A DNA stretch of 64,000 nt from Thamnidium elegans. Lineage: Eukaryota > Mucoromycota > Mucoromycetes > Mucorales > Mucoraceae. The stretch is taken from contig JAIXMG010000007.1 in NCBI GenBank assembly GCA_025201345.1, positions 558,001 through 622,000 on the forward strand, in the 5' to 3' direction. Positions 49,618-60,896 of this stretch are shown in pieces (position 1 is the first letter of the stretch; every line of letters starts with the position of its first letter). The notes under the pieces were generated by a model. It ran no database searches. It was not told the origin of the DNA and saw only the letters and a list, made by a program, of their open reading frames with translations. Both the position numbers and the translations under genes were made by a program.

Positions 49618-50550
49618 TCTTTCTCTCTTGTACATTAAAAAAAAAAAAAATCTTTTTCCCTATCAAAATCTTTTTAATCTTATTCGTCATTTAAAAATAC
49701 ATTTATTCCAATGATATTTACAAGTGTTTTAAACGGCGTAAATATTTAAACACCTATTTTTTTTTGGTTTTTGAGCGGGGAGAAGAAGAAAGGCTCAAGT
49801 TTATGAATTATATCAGTAAATCGTATCCAGCAAAAGTTGGTACCATTGTGAGATGTATAATTAAAAGTGTTTAGTGACCTAAGCTTTTATTTATAAACTT
49901 GGCTTTTTTTTTTTTTAAAAAAAAAAAAAAACATCGTGTGATTTTGATAAACAAATAAGCTAGTTGGATAAATTTCGCATTCGAACAATGACTAACTAAA
50001 GTGTAAATGGCTGGATCTGATTATAGGAAGATCCAGTATTGAACAAATAGGATGTAGTTCCTAAATTTTTGCTTAGACTATGAGTATCTTGTTGTACTTG
50101 CAATGATACACAAATTTTTATATTCACTTTCAGGTTAGTGTATCATGGTTAAATTGAGTGGTGAATATCTACTGATCAACTCTGGGAATGTGTCAGTCAA
50201 CTGGTATTGCTCAAGCGGTTTTTATGTTTCAGTCACTGTATGAATAAAATGATAGTATAGTATAAAATTTAGAAATAAAAAATTTTAACTATTAATTTCT
50301 GTATAACTGTAACCAAACTTGACTTTTTTGAAGAATATTTTATTTTCTGTAGTTGATAAAGTTATAAATATTTTGTTATTTTTCAATTGTGTTTTTCATA
50401 GGGTACATTTTAAATGGCTGAGTAAGAACAGAAATTCTCTATAAATGGGATATAAATTAAACTCACACAAACGCACATCTTCCCTTTTTTCTTTTTCTTT
50501 TTTTTTTAGCTCTTGTTTTAAACGTTTGGGAATATATAACCAAGGAAACC
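49618..50550. other. Intergenic; promoter of the small gene at its right end
   Basis: AT-rich, no supported open frame. TATAAAT at 50440-50446, followed by a pyrimidine-rich stretch (50477-50510), lies 105 bp before the ATG at 50551 and is a plausible core promoter. Confidence 0.5.
50440..50446 (+). promoter_or_regulatory. TATA box candidate
   Basis: TATAAAT in a locally plausible position, about 105 bp upstream of the start codon at 50551 and followed by a CT-rich leader. Confidence 0.45.
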
Positions 50551-50880
50551 ATGTGCTCTCGCTTTACAGAAATTTTTGATTTCAATAAGACCTGGGAAAA
50601 TTGTCAATCAGATTCCAGTTTACCTTTTTCATGGACGAGTGGAGATACAGTTTTCTCATCTACCGAAACATTAGGCAGTACACGGGGAATTGACAGTTTT
50701 TCTGAGTTGCACACAAAAGTGGTGCCTAAAAACTCTATATTGTATCAAACACAGCCTTGCACTATATTCTCAACAGATGATGAGGAGGCTCCACGCTCAT
50801 CAAAACAACAGTTGAAATTGAAATTAAAACGATTTTTGACAACTATCGGAAACTGTCGTCGTCAAGAAAAATCCAATTAA
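50551..50880 (+). CDS. Small uncharacterised protein, 109 aa
   Basis: A single exon beginning MCSRFTEIFDFNKTW in a good start context (A at -3). The protein is hydrophilic, Ser/Thr-rich, with an acidic cluster STDDEEAPR and a basic C-terminal helix (KLKLKRFLTTIGNCRRQ). It has no signal peptide, membrane segment or known domain. TATA-like and pyrimidine-rich promoter features and a complete frame argue for a real gene. The function is unknown. Confidence 0.55.
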   Translation: MCSRFTEIFDFNKTWENCQSDSSLPFSWTSGDTVFSSTETLGSTRGIDSFSELHTKVVPKNSILYQTQPCTIFSTDDEEAPRSSKQQLKLKLKRFLTTIGNCRRQEKSN

Positions 50881-51023
50881 ACACTGGCATTTCTCATTTA
50901 TATTACTATTATACCCCTTTCTCTCTCACACTCGCACTAGTTTACATATTTTACTTTCACTATCATTAACGAATTACTATTTTCACCATTATTATTAAAT
51001 AAATTTATACATATATTAGATCT

Positions 51024-51068
<45 letters not shown>

Positions 51069-51440
51069 GCTGAGAGATCAATTTGAAATGTACAATTAAT
51101 GGGGACCTGACTTTACAGAAGTATGAGGAGGACTACGATCCTCTCTTTATATATAATATATCTATTTTTAAATGAACCTCCATTTGAATTTAGATACATT
51201 TCACCTTAAACCTAACTTGACCCTAGAATGGTATATAGCGCCTATCAATTTTGTATTCGAATATAAAGTTTATAGCTGTATAAACATGAGACACGCAATT
51301 TTATATAAGCAAAAAGCTAGAGCATATAGAGTTGTTTCAATTCGTTAACTACAGAGAGATTTTGTGTTCCGTGATCGGCGCTTTAGATCTCTAAAAAATC
51401 CCAGATTTCTTTAATTCCACTCTCAAATCGAACATTTTTT
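50881..51440. other. Intergenic with long T tract
   Basis: Contains a T tract of about 45 nt with one C (51023-51067). Nothing coding was recognised. It adjoins the left end of the Tc1-like element. Confidence 0.5.
51023..51067. repeat. Poly(T) tract, about 45 nt with one C
   Basis: Nearly pure T, near the 3' end of the small gene. Confidence 0.85.
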
Positions 51441-51500
51441 GAACTTGGTGGTACATTTTTTGAAACTTAATTTGTAATACCCTTTGAACTTCAATTGGAA
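51441..51500 (+). repeat. Left terminal inverted repeat
   Basis: Pairs with 52931-52989 in inverted orientation with short indels; the longest shared blocks are GTGGTACATTTTTT and GAACTTCAATTGGAA. Confidence 0.85.
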
Positions 51501-51636
51501 TTCAATCCAAACACTTTTTGGAACATTTTATTTAAATAGGGACTTTATTTAAGCAGTTTTCGAAATGATTTTTAGAGCGTTGAGTAATGTTGACAAGGTG
51601 AGATAAAGGGGCACCATTACATGCTTCAGTTGTTCT

Positions 51637-52797
51637 TTATACGAGCATTTCAGACTCCATAAGCTGGTTACGCTTTACTTTATGCTTAACTATAGCCCAG
51701 AATTGTTCAATTGGATTCAATTCTGGAGAGTATGGAGAAAGATATACGCATTTATAGTCTTTGTTTCTTCTTTCTACCATCCAGTTTACTTTACTCGATG
51801 AATGGATCGGGGCATTATTCATGATAAGGTAAAAACCTTTCATTTCAGGATATATGTCCATGATGTTCAATGTCTCTCTGATAGAATTAAGATAATGGCC
51901 AGTTGTTGTACCTTTAGCCTGTGGGACTTTGGGTGGAGCTGCTTTTCTTTTTTTTACCACCTTGGATCTTGATTTTTTTTAGGAGATAGAGGTACTCTCA
52001 TAGTAATATTAATAATACCTATGGCCGAGATTGCTCCAATTACGCTATATGATACTGCCCTGGTACTTACAGTGGGAATCACAGCTTCAGTACCCTTTTT
52101 AGACCATACTCTACTGCGTCTCATGTTTATATCGAAACCGGACTCGTCAATAAAAACACAGTTTTTTTGTAAAGTCCATGTTTGTAGTCATCCACTCCTG
52201 CACCCCCTTTAATGTTTTTTCTAATTTTTTTTTCATCGTTACGAGGGCCTGGATGCAATGTGGCAACTTTTAAAAAGAGATTACATTCATCTTTCATGAA
52301 CTCATGAACTCTAGACTTTTTAATATCAAGCCCTTCAAAAGCTGCTGTCAAACTCTCTACAGCATCAGTTATAATAGCAGAAGGATTTTCATCAAAAAAA
52401 TCAATCAAATGTTGTTTGTGCGGTTCCTGAAGTTTAGAAGCTGGTCTGCTATTACGATTGGTCTTTTTTTTTCCAATTCATAATTATCAGGATCGCTCAG
52501 ATATTTCTGATACCAGTTGTTTGCGGTGCTATGGCACACATTAGCTCTAGATGCTGCAGCTCGGATAGATAAGCCTTTTTGAAGCCTCCAATAAAAAAAC
52601 AAGCCACGGGTTGTTCCATCATGTAGCATATATGTTTGCTTCTTGACTGAACTAGTATCTCTCACGCTCTTACTGCTAATAGCTTCTCCGCTATTGTTCT
52701 CGAACATCTCGACGTCCGAAGGTTTGCTTTTCAGGTACTCCTCGAAATCTGTCAGTTTATTTAAATTGTAAAGATCACCTTCAATCTCGAAATCCAT
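51637..52797 (-). pseudogene. Tc1/IS630-type transposase pseudogene
   Basis: Starts MDFEIEGDLYNLNKL (52797). An N-terminal helix-turn-helix is at about 52600-52500 (SIRAAASRANVCHSTANNW), then the DDE domain: CVFIDESGFD (about 52150), IMNNAPIH (about 51820) and SPELNPIEQFW (about 51710). Three frame changes fall in homopolymers: A9 at 52472-52464, A7 at 52168-52162 and A8 at 51980-51973, each needing one base to restore the frame. The second catalytic Asp, expected in MDNAPIH, is Asn here (AAT at 51819-51817, consistent with a G to A change). So this copy is dead by several independent lesions. Confidence 0.88.
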
Positions 52798-52930
52798 GGT
52801 TTCAGTTCCATCTTCGATCGTAATGTTACCAGAACTGTCTTCACGTAAAAAAAAAAAATAAGCTCATTATGGATTATGAAGAGTAAAATAAAGAAAGTAA
52901 AAATAATGTTCAGACTTAAGTTTACAGTTT

Positions 52931-52989
52931 GTTCCAATTGAAGTTCGAAGGTGTTCCAAAATAAGTTAAAAAATGTACCACTGGGTTCA
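52931..52989 (-). repeat. Right terminal inverted repeat
   Basis: Inverted partner of 51441-51500. It lies about 135 bp upstream of the transposase start codon. Confidence 0.85.
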
Positions 52990-55736
52990 GTTAAATTGAA
53001 CTGTCTATTTATATCTAAATATAGTTAATATGTGTTACCTCGATATTGTTCCTGGCCCATAGAGCAATAGGATTCAAGGCAGGGGAACATACCTTCATTA
53101 TTACGGATGAAGAGTCCTGTAATAATGATTACTATGTTTAACAATTCGTTACGATGAAATCATAATGATTTGTGGTTGCACTTATCTTATATGATAAACG
53201 ATCACTAAAAAAAAAATGGCATAACTTCGCCATTGTGGTTTGTCTTATGTCCAGCAATTTGCATCATTGACATTTTCGTTATATCATTATCGTTGCCATT
53301 ATTTTCGCCGCTGTTTCCATGATTACCTTTAGCTTCTATTAATGTTGTGAATGGGAAGTATCACCTGCCAATATTCTAAAAGATTTGAAAGTGTATGCGT
53401 ATGTGTCTGTTTTAATCGCTTCTATACGGATGACTGTAGGACAAAATGGATCGTGTCCGTGTATGCTGCAATGAGACCGCGTTCTGTAAAAAAAAAAAAA
53501 AAAATTGGAGGGATTTACACAGTCCGTAAAAAAAACAGCTTCAGATCAAACACATGACAATAATATAAAATGTATATATTTTTTTTTACAGAATTCTATA
53601 CTTGCGCAAAATATGAAGCAAAAGTGAAGAAAGAGAGATCCCATTAAGGAGAAGTTGACTTGACCAGGTTCATTTTAATTAACGTTAAAGATGGTAAAAA
53701 AAAAAAAAAAAAGACTAGTGATTGAAAAACAATGTAGTTTACGGGGGTCAACTTGATATATCTCTTTCTTCCTATCTCTTATTATAAATTTACTGATCTT
53801 GATGTGAAATATTTCAGTATAAGTACAAAGGCGAATTTAACTACTGTCAAGCTTGCCAATTTAATCAAGGATAAATAGGATATACAATTATCCTTAGTCT
53901 ACATATCTTTGTATGTTACACTAAAATAAAAAAATCATGCTAATATTACGAGGTACAGCATTTACGCAATTCCTGTAATGGCAATATCAAGAAACTATCA
54001 AGAATAGAATAATAGCAATATAAAAAAAGGCACAGAAAGTACATTTAGCATCCCCAAGGCTGTATAATCGATTCAAATAAACAAGGTTATTTTTTTTGTG
54101 CAACTTGATTAGAAAGTATCCCCGAAAGCCACCTCTGAACAGTAATTTTAGAAGCAACAGAAGCTTTTTACTCAAAGCGGAGTACCCAAGCTTAAATGAA
54201 AGGAATCGAAAGATCCTGTGCATTTTATATATATCATCAGATGACCATGATATCAAGTACCATTTCGTGAAAATATGTATACAGTGCAATAGCTAGCTCA
54301 AATAGAATGGATTAAAATGGTATAGAAATCAACTAATGGCTTAAAATATTTGCAATGATGTAAGACAGAGATGGTGAAAGATAAAGAGGAGTTAGGGTAA
54401 GTAAGTGTATTTGTAAGAAGAGCACCCTTGCAAATTTTTTTTTTTTTTTTTTAAGATTAACATGTACAACAGTATAACTGATTGAAACATTGTACCTCTT
54501 TTCTATTTGTGTAATAGATACTCAACCCTAAATGATCTTGGGCGTAATTAGGAACTCGCTTTTTACCAGTAAAGTTATTGCGATTTACATACGGCCTCTG
54601 AAAAGATAGATTTCTCTTAATGTTTACTCCCCCCATTTTTTTTGTATTCCAAATTTGTAATAATTCTCTTGAAGCAGCCTGTTTACTTTAAGCTCAGTTA
54701 CTCGCAAAAAAGAAGGCTCTATAAGCAGCTCTCGTTTATATACTTGAGAAGAGCGATGTACCTGTGCCCTACTCTGTGAAATAAACCTTCTACGTAGAAG
54801 ATCTTTTCTTTACCTTAAATAAAAAAAAACACCCGACTCGGTTTTCCCATACATATAACTTTAGTCAGTAACAGCCCTATGTAACCCCTTTTTTTTTCAT
54901 TGCAACGAATAAAGAATTTAACACATTCTTTTCGTATAGCATTCTGATAAAAAAAAAATCAAAAAGATATACATTCTGCAAGCCGATAGACTAATCGCGA
55001 TATCATTTTAAATCGTCATAAAAAAAGTCCAATTTTTTTTTTTTAGCTTGTAGGCCGCAAGGTATCACAAAGAATGAACACGAAAGGAGAATGCTAGCCT
55101 TTTGGTCAGCGGAAATAAGTTTGTTTGGTTTCGTCATAAAGGTACAAGTCCTACCAATGGTAAGCCTGTACAATGCAGACGGGGTAACTTTTTTTTTTTT
55201 TTTTTTTTTTGACAAGCTAATCGATTACTTGAGACGAGCGCGTATACTCGTCGCAGGATAAGTTTATAAAAATAAATGTTGTCTGAGTGCATATATAACA
55301 AGCTAATATTAATTACTTGTTTAAAATGGAAAGCTTACTGCATAAATAAACTAATGATGTATAGAAAAACGGAAAAAAAAAACAAACAAAAAAAGTGGGG
55401 GAGGCTAGGGATTATAGTGGGTTTCTTAGAAAAAATACCCTTGAAACAGTTTCTTTCAGTTCTAAAATGTGACGGTTGTCTTTTAACCAAAGTGGCTTTT
55501 TTTTTTTAGGCTTGGGTTGAGTTTTACACTGAGTAACTTATGCTGCTGGAATCTCCCAGAAAGTGGAAGAACATTTTATAAGCGACCTGATTGGATTAAA
55601 AACAGTTTGCTGGGAAGAAAAAGTTGTGTGTGTGGGGGGAGTGTGGCATTTTTTTTTTTTTTTTTTTTTTATATAGGAATCAAGGCCTTGGAAAATTTGT
55701 TTTATCGAATTTATTGTTCTTTACTTATAGTATACT
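52990..55736. other. Large gene-poor interval, Hsp110 promoter at its right end
   Basis: About 2.7 kb without a supported gene. A minus-strand stretch at 53340-53220 is Asn/Gly/Asp-rich but has no partner exons. Homopolymers are frequent (53491-53504, 55190-55210). The right end carries the Hsp110 promoter, including the candidate site below. Confidence 0.45.
55549..55581 (+). promoter_or_regulatory. Candidate heat-shock element and TATA-like site upstream of Hsp110
   Basis: GAATCTCCCAGAA at 55549-55561 fits the three-unit heat-shock element (GAA-nn-TTC-nn-GAA) with one mismatch in the central unit. TTTTATAAG at about 55573-55581 follows. The start codon is at 55737. This is a visual match only. 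Confidence 0.4.
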
Positions 55737-58346
55737 ATGTCTGTTGTTGTAAGTTTTTTTTTGTTTTTTTTTTTTTTTTCCTTGGTACTAAAATTTATAC
55801 GCGTTACTTTGTTCATGTAGGGTATTGATCTTGGTAATCTTCAGGCTATTATTGCCGTTGCCCGTAACCGTGGTATTGATGTCATCTGTAACGAAGTCTC
55901 TAACCGTGCTACTCCGTAAGTATAAAACACCTTGCATAAAAATATAGAGCAAAGCGTAAGAAAAAGAGAGCAAGAGAGCGAGAGCGAGAGCGAGAGAGTG
56001 TGTGTGTGTGTGATATAAGAAAAAAAAAAAAAGAGAAAGAAGAACGATTTAGCTTAGACAAAGTAACTAATCTCTTTATAATATAGCAACATTGTCTCTT
56101 TCGGACCCAAGCAAAGATATCTTGGTGAAGCCGCCAAGACTCAAGAAATCAGTAATGCCAAGAACACTGTTGTTAGCATTAAGCGTATTATTGGTCGTAC
56201 CATTGACGACCCTGAGGTTCAAGAAGTTGAAAAGAACTTCATCATGGCCGAGTTAGCTGATGCTAACGGTCAAGCTGGTGTTAAGGTAACGTATACCAAT
56301 AAAAAAAAAAAAATTTTCTTAAAAAAAAAAAAATCAACTAACAAATACAATTTTTTTTCTTTTTAGGTCCAATACCTTAACGAAGAACAAATCTTCTCCA
56401 ATGTTCAACTCCTTGCTATGTATCTTAACAAGCTTAAGGATACCACCGCTTCTGAAATCAATGGTCCCGTTTCTGATTGTGTTATCACCGTTCCCGGTTG
56501 GTTCACTGAAGTTCAACGTCGTGCTGTTCTCACCGCCACCGAAATGGTTGGTTTGAACTGTCTTCGTTTGGTTAACGATTTGACTGCAGCTGCTCTTGGT
56601 TATGGTATTACCAAGCTCGATCTCCCTGAGGAGAAGCCCAGAAACGTTGCTTTCGTTGATATCGGTCACTCTTCTTACTCTTGTCAAATCGTCTCTTTCG
56701 TCAAGGGTCAATTGACTGTCCGCGGTAACGCTTTCGATGAGCACTTTGGTGGTCGTGAATTCGATGCTATCATTGTTGACAAGCTCGCTGAGCAATTCAA
56801 GGAAAAGTTCAAGATCGATGTCTTCTCCAACAAGAAGGCTCTTTTGCGTCTCCGTGTTGCTGCTGAGCGTTGTAAGAAGGTTCTCTCTGCCAACCCTCAA
56901 GCACCTGTCAACATTGAGTCTATTATGGACGATCGTGATGTCTCTGCTATGGTCAGCCGTGAAGAGTTCGAGCAATGGGCTAACAACCTCTTCATCCGTA
57001 CTGAAGATGTCTTGAAGAAGGCTCTTGAGAACGCCGGTTTAACCGTTGAAGATATTGATGCTGTTGAAATGGTCGGTGGTACTACCCGTATCCCCGCTAT
57101 CAAGGCTACTGTCTCCAAGTTCTTTGGTAAGGATATCTCTACCACTCTTAACCAAGATGAAGCTATGGCTCGTGGTGCCGCTCTCCAATGTGCTATGTTG
57201 TCCCCTGTCTTCAAGGTCCGTGACTTCCGCGTCAACGAAATCTGTACTTACCCCATCAAGCTTGTTTGGGATGCTACTCCTGAGGAAGAAGAGACCGAGA
57301 TCGTTGTATTCGATAACAACAACTCTATTCCTTCCACCAAGATTTTAACTTTCTTCCGTCGTGAACCCTTCACTTTGCAAGCATTCTATGCTAACCCCGA
57401 GTCTTTGCCTCGTGGTATCAACCCTTGGATCGGTCAATTCAACATCAAGAATGTTGAGCCCGTCAACGGTGAGCCCGCTCAAATCAAGGTTAAGGTCAGA
57501 CTTAATATTCACGGTCTTATCTCTGTTGAATCTGCTTACACTGTCGAAGAAAAGATGGTTGATGAGGAGACCAAGAACAAGGACGGTGAGAAGGAAATCA
57601 AGAAGGTCAAGAAGCTCGTCAAGACTGGTGACCTCCCTGTTGTCTCTGGTACCACTGCACTCTCCAAGGAACTCGTTAACGAGTACGCTGAAAAGGAAAG
57701 TCAAATGTACGCTAACGATAAGCTCATTGCTGCCACTGAAGCTGCCAAGAACTCTCTTGAAGAATATGGTTATGAGATGCGTGATAAGATTCTCGGTCCT
57801 CTCTCCGATTATATCGATCCCTCTATCAAGGATAAGTTCGCTGAAGACTTGAACGCTGTTGTTGACTGGATCTATGATGAAGGATATGATGCCCCTAAGT
57901 CTGTCTATGTTGAGAAGCTCGAAAACCTCAAGAAGATTGGTAACCCCGTTGTTGAACGTTATCGTGAAGCTGATGAACGTCCTCATGCTGAACGTTCTCT
58001 CCGTGATACTATGCATCGTTTGACTCAAGAAGTTATGTCTTCTGATGAAAAGTATGCTCATCTTTTATCTCATGAGAAGCAAGATCTTGTTGAACGTTGT
58101 GAACGTGCTGGTAGATGGATGGACGAACAAAACGCTAAGCAAGCCAAGGTCTCCAAGTGTGAGACACCTATTTTGTTCAGCCGTGATATTAAGAAGGAAG
58201 AAGAGGCTCTTACTCTTTTTGCTCATCCTATCTTGAACAAGCCCAAGCCTGCTCCTAAGGTTGAGGAACCCGCTACTGCTGATGCCGATACCCCTATGGA
58301 CGACTCTAGCGAGAACAAGAAGAAGGATGATATGGATATTGATTAA
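55737..58346 (+). CDS. SSE1: Hsp110-family chaperone (Sse1-like), nucleotide exchange factor for Hsp70
   Basis: Four exons (55737-55748, 55821-55915, 56087-56285, 56367-58346) give 761 residues; the first exon encodes only MSVV. The nucleotide-binding domain begins [18 protein letters not shown] and includes [29 protein letters not shown] and [11 protein letters not shown]. The beta-sandwich domain has an acidic insertion with Lys/Glu repeats (about 57550-57620), and the helical C-terminal part ends [16 protein letters not shown]. The pattern and the IDLGN (rather than IDLGTT) start distinguish Hsp110 from Hsp70. It releases ADP from Hsp70 and holds unfolded protein in the cytosol. Codon use shows strong bias to C/T-ending preferred codons, as in RPS15, indicating high expression. 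Confidence 0.96.
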
Positions 58347-58750
58347 ATCCAAAACTAGAAAAAAAAATGTCATCCCCCCCTCATAAACACACATATTTTT
58401 TCCCTGCACACTTTCCCCCCCTCAAAATATATTTTTTAAAAATGAAGAAAAGAATAGAAGGGTAAAATATCCCCTTTTTTTTCTTTTTTTCTTTTTTGTC
58501 CAAACTTTAGTAGAAAGAAAATAAAATAAACAATTTTTAACATATAACAGATTTGCATTAACTTTAACATGGTGTGACCTTTCCAACAACAACAAAAAAA
58601 TTGTGTATTCTATCATATAAACTATGAATGTTGTTATATCAGATCAAACCTACTTTTTTTATTTAGTAAAAAAAAAAAATGATTGCGATGCCATCTTTAT
58701 ATATAACTTGGAGAGAAAAAAAAATGATGTTGATATATGTATAAATATTT
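58347..58750. other. Intergenic between convergent genes
   Basis: 3' flanks of Hsp110 and the secreted/membrane protein. C runs at 58373-58380 and 58411-58420. No gene seen. Confidence 0.5.
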
Positions 58751-59801
58751 TTAAGTCAAGAAAGGCTTCTTTTCTTCTTGTGATTGTTCTTGTTCGATAT
58801 ATGCAGGAGGTTGCTCTTTTTGGACCCAAACTTGCTCTGCTTCTTCATCTTGACCTAAAGCAACACTTTCGTAATTTGAGTTTGTAGAATTGATGACTTG
58901 ACGAACAGCCAATACAAGGCCCAAAAAGAATGTAGCGATAGCGCCCATAATAAGGCCTTGAGAGAGATCACTAGCTTCGTTCCACCAGTTTTCAGCTTCC
59001 TGATGAGTAGGGTTAAAGAAGACTAAAAATAATGTTAATATATATTAAATTAAATGATTAGATATATAGGAGTACTACAATAAAAAAAAACTCCTTTTAT
59101 GTATTTACTTACAATCACTAGAATCAACTACATCAGGACCAGGGAGCATGAAACCAGTAAGAGGGTCGACAGACCACTTGACGAGAGAACCATTATCGAA
59201 AACATCTAAAATCTGCTGACCTGCTTCGGTCTGGACCACTCTTTGTCCGTTTATTTCAGTAATCAATTCTCTGACACTAATACGACGGAATATCATGCCA
59301 TCATCAGTCTTTAATTCATCTAAAATACTGGCAGTGACTTCAACTTTAACAAGACCAACATCAAAGCTATCAGCTAAAATAGCAGCTTCTTCAGCAGAAG
59401 TAATTGATAACTTGGCTGGATTTGAGGCCATCTGAGCCTCAACTTCGATATTAGAAACGCCAATTTCAACAGGTTGACCGTTACACATTAACTACATTTA
59501 GAATTTTTTTAGTTTATCAAAATGAAACACATACAGCATTATTATTTACCTGGTTCTCATATACATCGAACGTAACTCTAACGGCCATAATTCTTTCAGC
59601 TAAAAGAGAACCATCGTCATCAAGAAGATCATCTACTCTTGTTACGGTGACAAAAAGATGTTCATCACCTTTTGCGTTAAAAGTATTTTCTACAACATCG
59701 ATAGATGTAACTGATACGTCTTGAAGTGGTGCTGCTATAGTTAAAGTTGCAAGTGCTAATAAAGCAGAAACTGAAAGTAATTTATTTAAAGAGAATTTCA
59801 T
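58751..59801 (-). CDS. Secreted-domain single-pass membrane protein, unknown family
   Basis: Starts at 59801 with a signal peptide (MKFSLNKLLSVSALLALATL) ending near IAAP. A beta-rich extracytoplasmic region follows, joined by introns at about 59550-59490 and 59112-59020, with repeated Val/Thr/Asp-rich strands. One membrane helix (GAIATFFLGLVLAVRQV, about 58950-58900) and a Glu/Gln/Pro-rich tail of about 45 residues (YIEQEQSQEEKKPFLT) complete it. I recognise no domain. A type I membrane protein of the cell surface or secretory pathway is inferred. Confidence 0.7.
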
Positions 59802-59828
59802 TATTATCTGTTTAAAGAGAAAAAAAAA

Positions 59829-59867
59829 AAAGGAAAAAAGAGAAAAAAGAGAAAAAAGAGAAAAAAG
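59829..59867. repeat. Purine-rich GAGAAAAAA repeat
   Basis: Four or five copies of a 9-nt purine unit directly upstream of the secreted-domain gene start; probably in its 5' UTR or promoter. Confidence 0.6.
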
Positions 59868-60896
59868 AATGCTAAAAGGGAGCAAAATAAAATAAGGAGT
59901 CTAGGTTGTATTTAATCCAATCAAATGTGTTTTTTCCGTAGACACATATAACAACAGCAAAAAACTGGGCTGAAGCTATTGTGGTACAACCAACTAATTT
60001 AAGACAAGTGTGTCCGTTCAAATGATGCATTTACCTTTCTTTAATAGTATAAATGTATTTATTTATTCGCACCTATTTTATACATTATTGCTTTTTTACT
60101 GTGTTTTGATAAAGAAAAACTTTAATCTATATCAGAATATCCTTTTAAACCGTTTTGGCTGAGTATATTTATCCAAAGTATCTTGAAAGCAAATGCCATT
60201 GTGCGTATCAGTGTATGTATCATATTAAGTATTGATACATCTTCTTTTTTTCTTTTTGTAGTTTGTTACTGATTTATAATGAAATTCTTGGCATTACCCC
60301 GCTAGTAAATAATCCCGACCTATGATTGTAGTTGAGTAGCAACAAAATCGATGACATAAATTATTAAGCCCCAATCATTTACAATACGCTGTATGAGACA
60401 TACTATCAATACAAATAAATACGTATAAATAAACACGATATTATCCATCTACAGAAAGAACAGCTAAATACAGATTTATTTGATCACAAATAAGCTCAAG
60501 GAAAATTCTTGATACATGGTCAATATTTACACGATCAATCCAAAAAAAGAAAGAAAAAAAAACTATGGTGTATTATTCTTCAGTCTCGTTTATCCACGTT
60601 TACGTATGAAATAAATAACATACAAGAATGAAGTGTTCAGATATCTATACACCATACAGAAACGAATTATAATAAAAAAAAAAAATCATCAATAGTAACT
60701 ATAAAGTTATCGATTCAAATTAACTGAATATTAATCACAAACTTATAAGATTGATAAAATAACTCTAGCGAAAGAAATTGTAGTTGTAACGGGACATTTA
60801 TTTCAAAATCAATAGTATTTACCGTCCTCGCTTTATTTGTTTGTCTATAAAACTCGTTTTTTTTTTCTTGTACTTTGGTAAAAATAAATACCATCT
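59868..60896. other. Intergenic, 1 kb, no gene seen
   Basis: AT-rich sequence without a convincing open frame or RNA gene. It is the downstream side of the F-box gene. Confidence 0.5.

Larger units (their letters stand above)
51441..52989 (-). mobile_element. Tc1/IS630-type DNA transposon with terminal inverted repeats, inactive copy
   Basis: The left end (51441-51500) and right end (52989-52931) match as imperfect inverted repeats of about 60 bp; shared blocks include GTGGTACATTTTTT and GAACTTCAATTGGAA. Between them lies a transposase on the minus strand. Left and right outer boundaries and a TA duplication could not be fixed. This is a different subfamily from the copy at 10.4 kb. Confidence 0.85.

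Noticed and set aside
56334..58061. Long minus-strand ORFs opposite Hsp110
   Set aside because: They are antisense shadows caused by the strong codon bias of the Hsp110 gene; no domain is seen.
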